A DNA stretch of 64,000 nucleotides from the NCBI GenBank assembly GCA_047495785.1, contig JBLDXI010000043.1:372001-436000 (forward strand), written 5' to 3'. This document shows, in pieces, positions 54,882 through 64,000 of the stretch. This DNA is from Lepidodermella squamata (Eukaryota > Gastrotricha). The position numbers and the translations under genes were made by a program. Numbering within the stretch: position 1 is the first letter of the stretch; each line of letters opens with the position of its first letter. The notes beneath the pieces were generated by a model that had not been told where the DNA came from, ran no database searches, and saw only the letters and a program-made list of their open reading frames with translations.

Positions 54882-57167
54882 CTAGATTGAAGGGAATCCA
54901 CAAGTGCATGTTGTAGCCGTTGCGAGGAAAACATGTCCCGGTGTATCGCACTTGTATGGCAGCCAGGCGTTGCTAACCCAGTCGTGGACGTAAAAGACAT
55001 TCGAAGCGTCAACGCCCGGGGTCGGGCCCTTCCTCCTCTGCCCAGTCGCAGGTTCGAAACACAGAACAGGATCGGGAGATAGTGTTGTAGTAGAAGTTGT
55101 CGTTGCTTGTAACTCATCATCCAAACCTTCGACTTTAGAATCCGCGATTTGAAATAGAGCCAAGCCCCGTCTCCGTTGCGACAGACGAGATTTTCGCCGA
55201 AGTTGGGTTGCATTCGCCTCTTGACTAGCAGTCAACTCACGCAGCTTAACAACTGGGCCGCTTTTCAGCTTGACAGAGGTGATTTTCGACTCTGGGGCCG
55301 ATAGGAACCATGGAGGATGGTTGTAGGTGTTCGATTGGCCGTTCAAAGCGGTGGGTGGTGATAGCGGGTTTTCGATAGCCATCGCTTCAGCCCACGTCAG
55401 GTCGTTACTTTCGTTCGGCGAGCAGGGAGTTGTGATTGGGCAGGCTTGCATTGAAGATGACGGCGTCACGCATGAGCAAGTGCCCGGGAGCAGGGTGCGA
55501 CCGGGTGGGCAGCAATGGAGAAGCGTTTGGCTTGTTTCGGGGTGGCAAGTAGCGAAAGCTCGGCAGTTTCCAGATGACTCAGCCAAGGAAACGCAAACCT
55601 AAGAATAGAAAGCAAGATATTGATATCACTTTGAATTAGTCAGTTCTAAAAATTTGCTAGTTTGGCCTAGTTCGGGCTTGTTTTGGACAGTCCACTGACC
55701 TGGTGAACAGTATTGTTGACGTGAAGCAGCGCCAGGAGATGCTCGGCATCCAGCGTGACTTGATCGCCCTTGGCAGCTTTCGAACTCGCCGCCATCAGAG
55801 CCGCCGCAGCCGCTGCCGAATTGGCCGCCATTCGCTTGGCAATATTGCCAGCCTCCTTCACGGCATCGGACGCTACGCAAAAATTCGGCTGGCACGGTGC
55901 CGATTTCTCATCATGGTCCAAGCACGACGAAGTAACCTCCGAGTAAAATTTGCCACTAGGGCATCGAAGAATCTCCTCCATCAAGTGATCACCGCCAAAA
56001 CCTCGAGACAGCTCGCATTTTGTGTAGTAGGTACAGCTCGGGTACAGGTCGCGGTAGTTTCGCGTGTAATGGTGGCTCTGGAAACGAGACGAAACCAGCG
56101 CGCCTGAGAACGAGAAGGGCAGTGAGTGTTTCGGGGCGAGGCCGTGTTCGTTTTCGATTATGTGTTCCAACATATAGCGACAGTGGCCGGCGTAGTGGCA
56201 AGCACTTTGCAGGACGTTGTCGGCTAGGAGACGGCTATCCTCCAACTTCAAGGTTTCGACACAGAAAACACTCAGCCTTAATGAAAAATAATAATAATGA
56301 ATTCGATTCCAAAATAAATCAAAGCAATTGTTACCTTGAACCGCCGACCAGCGCCTTCAGCCGCTTCGGGTTCGCGCAAACTTGGGCCGGGCAATCCAAG
56401 CAAACAGCCATCCGCCGAATGTGAAGCCCATCATCGGTCGAGTCTTGATAGTCCTCTGGCTTGGACGTTGTCTCTTCATAACTCGCGTCCTCCTCGGTTT
56501 TGCCAGCCTTCTCCGGGTTGTAGTTCAGCACAACAACCACAACGAGAGCCTTCTTCTCAGACTCTTTAGGCGCCTCGGTCGTGGCATCAGTCGAATTTTC
56601 GTCATCAGTCGAAAATCGATGTCGTCGCACCAATTTCCGCGACGTAGCTTCAATGACAGAATCAAAATCTTCATACGTCAAATGGCCACGCTGGGACGAG
56701 GCGTTCTTCAAAGCGATGTCAGCATAAAGCCAGAAATCTTCGACAGCTGCCGACCAAATTTCTTGTTGCTGCTCCAAGTCGACAAATTCGTCCTGATTTT
56801 CAGACGCGAAGTAACGAACAGTGGTGTTTGTGAATTCTGACGAAATTGTAACTTCACCAGCTGCGAGGCGAGAAGCGTCGACCAGTGCGAATAGAGAGCC
56901 GTTTCTGTCGATGAGGTGCTTGCCGAGTTGTTTCATAAACTGCCTCGCTTCAACCATCTGGTTGTCGTTGAGCAGCGACGCCGAATCGACAACGAGGACG
57001 AGGCTTGTTTTCGAGCATTTGATGGCGTCGTTCAGCGGCGGCTCTTCGACGTGTTTCGGGTTGAAAAAGGACAGAAATTTGCTGAAGATCGGCCCGCCGT
57101 AACAATAATTCGGTAGAAAAGAACAGCAGATAATAACAAGAATAGAGAAAACAATTGGGTTATTCAT
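54882..57167 (-). CDS. Secreted protein with vWA-like domain and chitin-binding-type cysteine modules
   Basis: Three exons (57167-56335, 56276-55700, 55598-54882) join to 708 residues. A signal peptide (about 1-24, ending near CYG) is followed by a region resembling a von Willebrand A fold (LVLVVDSASLL), though the metal-site motif is imperfect (D..S in place of D.S.S). Then come three cysteine-rich modules of peritrophin/chondroitin-proteoglycan style: C.YYTKCELS...EILRCPSGKFYSEVTSSC; CRAFATC...LLHCCPPGRTLLPGTC; and a final one with FYVHDWVSNAWLPYKC and CTCGFPSI at the end. The first linker is acidic/Thr-rich, and a poly-Ala helix separates modules 1 and 2. A cuticle or other chitin-matrix role is inferred. 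Confidence 0.75.
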
Positions 57168-57485
57168 TGCTTTATATTAAGGCTTATTTATGTGTGTATC
57201 ATTGAAATTAAAATGCGAGATTGAATTTTAACGATGGGGTTGATCGCGTGCTTCAAAAATCATGCGGCCAAGTCTTGAAATGTTTGAATGAAACGTAGTA
57301 TTTTCAAACCTTTTGATAAAAATAAAAGTTATAACAATTTGTTCCTTTTTCCTAGTCTGATATGCCAATAAGCAATAAGGTGAAGCCTTGCAACTGGCTC
57401 ATCTTAAAAACCGAGTTCCTTGAATCAAATGATGACCTGATAGCTTAATTTTAAGACAACATTTCAGATTTATTTTTTTGATTTA
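57168..57485. other. Spacer between secreted-protein gene and receptor 3
   Basis: Upstream region of the secreted-protein gene. A minus-strand AATAAA (57477-57472) lies about ten bases after the stop of receptor paralog 3. Confidence 0.5.
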
Positions 57486-59954
57486 TCATTGAGGTTTGAA
57501 GATAGGGTATATCAAAGTCGCTGACGAAGTAGAAGCCAGAACGAGACCAGCAAATGCAACAGTCACTTCCTGAGCCACAATATTGCCAACTGCTACAACA
57601 ATCAACAAGCTAGCAACTAGCACGATACACAAATTCATAACAGCCATTGTGATAAAATTAAACTCGGGTACATAATTTGCCGCATTTCGAAATCTCAGCT
57701 TGATAACTGAAATAATTCCAACCAGCAAAATCGCGATATTCAAAGCTATGACGCTCGAAATCCAACCTGTTTGATTCCCGCTCGATGTACACATCCAAAA
57801 TTGCGATTCTATCAATTTGTCTTCATCTTCAAGTATCAATGGCGGCTGCTTTGATAGGTAGCAGACTAAAGGATCGCCTAGCAACCAACACGCGATAATC
57901 AAGCCATTAATTAGAACAAAAATCGCCAGCCAATTACAGGCGAGAGCGTCTACAGCTTCAAAAGCCTCCTTTCTCACGCTAATTGCCTTCAGCGAAGCTC
58001 GAAAGTTCGAAGTTGTAGACGCCCGGCGCACGAAATCAGCCTGACCGACTGTATTAGATCGCTGCTCCCTGTTTCGTACGTGATCTAAGGCGGCGATAGA
58101 ACTCTCGCGGCTGTTTTTCGTCGCCGGCTGGTGGATCGTTTTACGAGTTTCCGTGGGCTGGTGCGTTACCGACGTCAGAGTGCGAAATTTCACAGACAAA
58201 CACATTGCTCGCAAGTTCACTACGCCATTTGTGATTGCGAACGAAATAACAAGTAGGACAACCCGGATTTTCCAGATAAGCAAAGGTGAGATCGAAGATT
58301 TGAGAGAAAAGGAAACTGAAGCGCAATTCATTAGGAGAACACCTAATAATCCCGCCAATTTCGAGAAACAAAGACCTCGTTTTGTCGAACCAGTGTTCCA
58401 AGTTCGAAAAAGCTTGAACATACTACCAATTTGAATGAAACAAGAAAAGCCGGCCAAAATTGCGACCGTGTAGAAAATTGATTCTTGAATCTCTTCAACC
58501 ACGATTTCGACTTGAATTTTGTCCCTTGGCGGTTTTTTGTCCACTGTTAGCCAAATCGCCTTCTGATGTCTTTTCATCCAATAACTCTCATACTCGTACC
58601 CAGAGGCGTTTGCGAATTGGTGGACGGTATAGATGTATTGTAGCCGTCTCTCCGGGGTCCAGTAGCCAATCATTTGAACATCAGCATCAACTTCACCTCG
58701 GTTGTTGTACCTCATTCGACCCATTCTGAGACCCATGTAATCGACAGAAATCGCTGACTGATTCGCAATACGACTGACGAGCTCTGGCTGATCTCTCATG
58801 TTTAGCAATGACATATTTCGAGATTTCAGCATCTTCTCGGCATTATCTAAGGTTATAAGGCCTTGCAACATTGAATCGTGGCATAGGACTCTGGTTTCGT
58901 AGTCATAGGGCCGTGATATATTCGTGTATTGATCGAACATAGTATCGAATTCGATAAGGTTGTAGCCAAGGTGGGATGGAATCGAAGGTTCGTCCGTGAA
59001 TTGAACCGGGGCAGTCCAATATGAGATCTAACATGGAAAAATGTCGAATAATTGTGAAAAGCAAGGGAAAATTATTACTTTCATCTGTTCCATGATTACA
59101 GCCCTCCGACAACCTGGTACAACAGGGTCGGTCATGACTGTCGGATCTCGATAGACGATTCCTAGTAGGATGAAAACGTATTTTCGACCTGTGATTCCAA
59201 ATTTGAAAGTTTGGCACAGGAATGACCAAACAATTCGAGCTACTGAAGCTGAAATCACAATAACCCTAACATCACTCTGCTTCAACAGCATTATTACATC
59301 ATCTTCCATTTCCAAAGCTAAGTCAAAGTAGGAAACGGTTAAGTTCGCTTGGTCAAGGGCGTATCTCTGGAATAGCGCGGCGTAGGTCACGTCAAAAGCA
59401 CTTCCAGCATTGCCTAATATGCCAATTCGTTGCCATTTGCCAACTTCTTTTATGAAATGAATCTGAGCGAAGAGAAGGACGCCACCTGTTGATCGCAATA
59501 GGTACAAATTCTTGTAGATATTTCGATCTGACAGAAACGGAGCAGCACATGCGATCGAAATTGCAAGTGAGTTCAAGTGCGGCAACGTTGGTCCGATCGA
59601 TTTGCAGCTGTTCGAGAAAATTGGCCCGACGATCACCGGTGATTGGATTTCGTTCGGCCTAGCGTTTTGCTCAAAGCTTCGACTGAAAGCGGCGGTTGCT
59701 TTAGCAGCGGCTAGCCCAGCGATTTCGTCTTCGAATTGGATGTCGATGTGATAGTCGGCTAGGAAATCGGATCGGTTGTTCGCCATGTCGACAGCGATTT
59801 GAGAGGCGACTTTGCAAGCGTAGCCTGTTGAAGGCGCGTTGCCTGTGAAAGCTATTAGTTCTAGCATTGCAATGCGATTGGGCTTTCTTAATGCAGGCAT
59901 TTCGCAAGAGACAAGTACGAAGCCTGCAAAGAAAAGCGACACTTGCTGGAGCAT
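57486..59954 (-). CDS. GABA-B-like class C GPCR, paralog 3
   Basis: Two exons (59954-59079, 59027-57486; 51-nt phase-0 intron at the shared position), 805 residues. It has a signal-type N-terminus (MLQQVSLFFAGFVLVSC), a ligand domain with VGPIFSNSCKSIGP and NLYLLRSTGG, PPRDKIQV before TM1, and RVVLLVISFAITNG in TM3. It is the most diverged of the three but keeps the same architecture: a loop of about 90 residues between TM3 and TM4, a cysteine-containing loop after TM4, and an end right after TM7 (TLIYPIFKPQ). The other secreted genes separate it from paralogs 1 and 2, so the array is older than those insertions or was rearranged. Confidence 0.87.
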
Positions 59955-60632
59955 CTTTTATCGAATCTGATTTGTTGTTGTTGTTTGCGTTGTTAACAAA
60001 TTGGTTAACAAAGTTGGTTATTTATGGACTCTCGGTAAATTTACTCTGAGATAACAATTTGTTGTATTTGATCCAGTTAATTTCTGAGGAAAATTGATGA
60101 ATGAATATTTACGAATAGATATCTTTTGCTTTGGGCTATGCGTGAAGATATTGGATATGGCTTGTTTTAACCAATCAATCTTAAAACTTTCACTGTAAAA
60201 CTTTCTGTTTCCATATCTAAAGCCTTTGATGGGCATGTTTGATAGAAAACGAAGAAATATAGCTGGGAGAGAGAATTTAAGCAACGGAAAAAACGAAAAG
60301 CAACGAAAAAGCGATCGATTTCTTAGCATCCATCATTTGAAATAACTTGAATTAAAATGGCTGAGAGCTCGTTATCGAACGATAAAGTTCTTGATTTTGA
60401 TGAAGAGTTGTTGACTTGAGTTCAAAAATTATCAATTCATTCTAATTTTTACTCAATTTTAACGCTTGAAAACTTTCTTTGAAACCATAAACAATAAACA
60501 ATAAAGCATGCTCGCAATTGTAACACGTCCCGTTTACAACCCCCCTTTTTCGAAGCTTTGAAAATACAATGCCCCCTGAAGCTAATACGGAAAATACGGT
60601 ACTTTGGAAAAATTGAGGAGATTATTATAAAA
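59955..60632. other. Intergenic between divergent genes
   Basis: Lies between the start of receptor paralog 3 (-) and the start of the decayed EGF-ankyrin relative (+). No further gene is recognised. Confidence 0.5.
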
Positions 60633-62045
60633 ATGTACATATCGGCCTCAGTAACATTTGCTCTTATTCTAACGTTGACTAGCGCTGGAAATGCGGTCTT
60701 TGGGTTGCGAAGCCGGTCACTTCATGTCCGCGATGTCAGCGTCCGAAATATCGTAGGTTCTTCTTGTTGGGGATTAAAATTGAACCCAGTCGATTCCATT
60801 TTATTATAGAAATGGCGAATCTGCAATCAACGAATGATAGAGGCAGCCTTTCGCAAAGACATCGCGGAGTAAGTCATGCCAACTCCAGAAGTCAAGTTCA
60901 ACCATTTTCGACTGAAGCCTTTCGCAGTTCTACATTTACTAATAAGCTCTACTGTTGCTGCAATATGGGAGGGTGGGAGTTTCCCAAGCTACTCGAATTC
61001 AGCGAATATTTAATTGAATCTTTTTAGAACTGACAATGCTCAGATCCAGTGCTGAAGGGGTGAATAGAAGACGTACGTTCCTCGAGCTGAATCTGCCAGT
61101 CTCGGCGCTAATTATGTACTCATTTTAAGCTGCTTGCGCAAAGGAATGCTTGAATAGAGGCAATAGATGCACATGTACGAAAGAGCGGTATGGATCAAAC
61201 ATCAAACTGCGAACTACCGGTAATTCCACGACAAATTGCTTTTCTACTCTATACACTATCGACGTGTATCTTGATTTGTGCCCAAAGTTGAAAAATGACA
61301 TGTTTTCCCTCTTTCCTCATCTCTTAGTTCAGTTAGATGAGCTTCAAAAAAATGAATAACCTGATTTCATGCAAGGTATGGAGTAGGATCCTCCAGCTGT
61401 CTAAAAAATGCAAGCCAGAGGAAATCTTTTATTATAGTTTTCTCGTTATTTTTGCTCAGACTCGAGCGATTTACGAGCATTTGTGGGCTGCGTGTGGCAA
61501 TATTGCTGACTTTTCGGAAGTGAAGCGGCTCGTAGCGGAGATCGACGCTGCTACTGGCGGTCTATTCGACCCCAACTTGACTTGAGATTTTCAAAGAAGA
61601 CACCTCATGCAGGATGTACATAACAAACGGTACTCTGCTACACCAAATAATGCAGTGTGGTGAAATGCCACGGCAACGCGACCAGCGGCTAGCAATAGCT
61701 CAGATGTTTTTGGACCGCGGCGCTGACGTGAATGCCACAGAGGACAATTTTGACAACAAGGCTTTGACAATAGCAGCGAATAATCGCAACGTCGAACTTG
61801 TACGGCTGCTCTTGGACCGAAATGCCGACATCGAGGCCAAGGATAGATATGGCTGCACGGCGTTGATTTGGGCGGCTTACAGAGGGGACATTGAGCTTGC
61901 GCGGCTGCTGCTCGACAGGGGTGCAAACACGGAAGCCGCAGATAAAGGTGGATTGGCAGCACTCGATCATGCAGTTCAACAAAGCCAAGCTGCCGTTGCC
62001 GATTTGCTGCGATCGCGAGGAGCAAGATGTGCACAAGCTTGCTAA
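60633..62045 (+). pseudogene. Decayed relative of the EGF-ankyrin gene
   Basis: Parts in the same order as the gene at 54084-52298: a signal-peptide exon (60633-60756, MYISASVTFALILTLTSAG, ending in phase 1); an EGF-like exon starting 61130 (AACAKECLNRGNRCTCTKER, phase-1 acceptor, last cysteine lost); and an ankyrin exon from 61460 starting in phase 0 with TRAIYEHLWAACG and VKRLVAEIDAATGGLFDPN. A stop then follows (61583-61585), and repeats continue in another frame from MYITNGTLLHQ (61614) to 62045 (ADVNATEDN, ADIEAKDRYGCTALIWAAYRG). The stop, frame change and missing cysteine argue for a pseudogene; a short ankyrin protein from 61614 cannot be excluded. Confidence 0.65.
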
Positions 62046-62212
62046 AGAAACAACTGACTGTAATGACCGCCAATGTGTGTCAGACTGAAATATTTAGTGC
62101 TTCTATATCAAGCTGTCATAAAAGGTGGCTTATGATCGAGGCTTTGTTTTGAAGTGAGAAATGCGGTTAATCGCAGCTCGCAGGGTCTGTTTTACTATAG
62201 TAATGCAGAATG

Positions 62213-62394
62213 CAGTATATGTTCCCTCGTTAAAGGCACCCTTTTTATAAGACCGTTTCCTTATGTTTACGATCGGAAGAGGATTAGCGCCCCACTCGGT
62301 GCCAATTTTTTGCTTTTTCGTAATAAATGTACGGCACCCTTGTAAAGGGAACGGGTCTGGCTCCCGACCCAGTGCTTTTATCGAGGGAGTACTG
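62213..62394. mobile_element. pogo/mariner-like MITE
   Basis: Inverted ends: left CAGTATATGTTCCCTCGTTA followed by AAGGCACCC, right (minus strand) CAGTACTCCCTCGATAAAAG followed by CACTGG. TA follows the right end (62395-62396). No coding sequence. The left flank lacks a clear TA. Confidence 0.6.
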
Positions 62395-62927
62395 TATAAT
62401 ATATCACCAAGTCACAGATTTTAGCAACACTACACTGAATTGAGGCACTAATGTTTGATTGATAGAAGATCGATACCTATTTTTTTAACCTTATTTTGAT
62501 TTGTCGATTAACGTCATCGATGGTTATTTTTCCATTTTGAATCCGCACGGCGCTGTTGATTCCTTTCCGGACATCAATTCCACGCGTCAAAAGGATGAAA
62601 CGGAGGTATCGTTTCTTGAATTGCCAGCGCTTCCAACGACATCGTAAGAAAGTTCAAAAACAGTTTCTCATTTTTGTTTTCCAATCATCCTTCACATTTT
62701 TCTCCCCAATCCGTGTCCTTCAATCGACCAACCACGAAATTGGGGAGGTAGCCCACTGCTAAATATCCCACTCCAAACATTATCATTTTCCACGGAATTT
62801 TCAAACTTTTGCCACTAGATCTGATATTCATGGAAAAAACGTTGCTCCAAAAAGCATACCGACAGAAGCATAATGTGGCAATCGGTGTTCCTGATAATAA
62901 AGCATAGGTAAATGTTTAGAATTTCGT
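62395..62927. other. Intergenic, no gene recognised
   Basis: No recognisable coding or RNA feature. Confidence 0.5.
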
Positions 62928-63539
62928 TTAAAAACACAGAAGTACCCATGTGTCGTCGGTGTTGTTTTTGAAGATGACATTGAAACACAGAATTCGCAAC
63001 GGAGTTAAAAAGCGTTCACAGATTATATATTCTGGACGAATAATGGTCAATTCGGTCGTGATTACGTTGTGAGCGCCGTGGCTAGTTATTGCTTCCACGG
63101 CCTTAGCCGTCCATTCCGCAGGAGGGTTAATACCTCGCTGACGGTACATAAAACATGCAAATTCCAGTGAGCATTGGGCAAGAAGGCGAGCAAGAACCAT
63201 CAAGTTGAGCGCTGCATAATTAATGACGACGCCATATTTGTCTTTTTCATAGATGCAGGAGATGAATGAGTTTTTCCCACAGTCATAAAGCACCCAATAT
63301 GTGATGCACGAACCGAGGAACAAGTCGTTAACACCCCAGGAAGTCGATACTCGATCCTTCCATAGAGAAGCTCTCCAAGTAAGTTTCCCATGAAAAATTG
63401 CGCTAGCTGGGAAATCTATTAATTGTTTTGACAACGACATCACTTTCCGATGCTTAAGGTCTTGGGTTGAATGTAAATATAGACGAACCCGACTTTTGCG
63501 ACTGGCACTTCGTTTTTCTCTTTTCGTATTTGTGAGCAA
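62928..63539 (-). CDS. Hypothetical protein, not recognised
   Basis: An open frame of 203 codons, among the longest in this part of the window. It has a basic N-terminus and two moderately hydrophobic segments (around FLGSCITYWVLY and NYAALNLMVLARLLAQC) followed by MYRQRGINPPAEW. I recognise no domain. It could be an exon of a membrane protein, but splice boundaries were not found, and a chance open frame is possible. Confidence 0.3.
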   Translation of the reverse strand: MLTNTKREKRSASRKSRVRLYLHSTQDLKHRKVMSLSKQLIDFPASAIFHGKLTWRASLWKDRVSTSWGVNDLFLGSCITYWVLYDCGKNSFISCIYEKDKYGVVINYAALNLMVLARLLAQCSLEFACFMYRQRGINPPAEWTAKAVEAITSHGAHNVITTELTIIRPEYIICERFLTPLRILCFNVIFKNNTDDTWVLLCF

Positions 63540-64000
63540 GATAAGGCAACGCTTTCCTCTTTCGTAGGAAATGCGGTTGAAGCTTTTTTACTTTCATCGC
63601 AAGGTTCTACGGAATTTTCTTTACGTTTATGCAGGACAAAAGAAAAATTCCAGGAAACAAATTTATTTACTTACTTCCCGCCCCGGAAAGAACAAGAAGA
63701 TAAGCATTATGCACCGAGAAAATATACTTGAATATCGTTAATAGTTAATATTTCAGGTGCTATAATTAGAACAAGGGGTGGTGGGTTAGTGGGAAATTAG
63801 CCCCATGCGTAAAAAGACTGTTTATACAATATGTTGATAATCAAGAAATAACAATCATATGCCATGGATGGAACTCGGCGCGGTGAAATGCTAGGCGAGA
63901 GATCGCGATCGAGATTGAACAAATATAAAATTAATGATGGCGTTTTATATGGCGTTGGGGCTCTCAGTTCACAGGCACCTTGCGGAAGACGGCCAACAAA
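63540..64000. other. Right edge, no gene recognised
   Basis: No feature could be supported in the last 460 bases. Confidence 0.5.

Overview
This window is animal DNA. Genes are split by many short introns (mostly 46-60 nt), and it encodes class C G-protein-coupled receptors, Cys-loop channels, EGF repeats, a chitin-binding-type secreted protein and an ammonium transporter. The small introns, chitin-binding domains and dense, short transposons suggest a small-genome invertebrate, perhaps an ecdysozoan such as a tardigrade. That placement is inference; nothing here fixes the species. Exon models were built by eye from splice signals, reading phase and comparison of paralogs within the window.

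Left part (1-32 kb). Three members of one gene family, NEK-like protein kinase fused to ankyrin repeats, lie among transposons. Copy A (572-1962, +) keeps only the ankyrin part. Copy B (12660-5478, -) is complete: seven exons, 1436 residues, about 31 ankyrin repeats. Copy C (27594-31963, +) has eight exons and about 815 residues. Copies B and C share a 26-nt exon inside the kinase domain, and all three share a GC-AG intron at the kinase/ankyrin boundary. Between them are mobile elements that can often be delimited exactly: a Harbinger-like MITE with a TAA duplication, a piggyBac-like element with TTAA ends and a retroelement inside it, a hAT-like MITE with an 8-bp duplication, a TA-flanked MITE, an RTE-like retroelement missing its palm region, and MULE debris. 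A broken Cys-loop channel gene lies at 21945-23284, with an inverted fragment of a relative at 17.7-17.9 kb.

Middle (32-38 kb). A CR1/Jockey-like non-LTR retrotransposon on the minus strand was hit twice by related TA-type DNA elements whose ends are full of TAGATC motifs.

Right part (38-64 kb). This is a gene-rich membrane and secretory cluster: an ammonium transporter (40739-38282, -), a multi-pass membrane protein (42553-43200, +), three tandem GABA-B-like class C receptors (46149-43719, 51119-48617 and 59954-57486, all -) with the same single intron, a Cys-loop channel (46969-48268, +) head-to-head with the first receptor, a five-EGF plus ankyrin protein that seems to need a 2-nt exon, a chitin-binding-type secreted protein, and a decayed relative of the EGF-ankyrin gene. 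The receptors and channel suggest a neurotransmitter-related locus; the others share no evident pathway.
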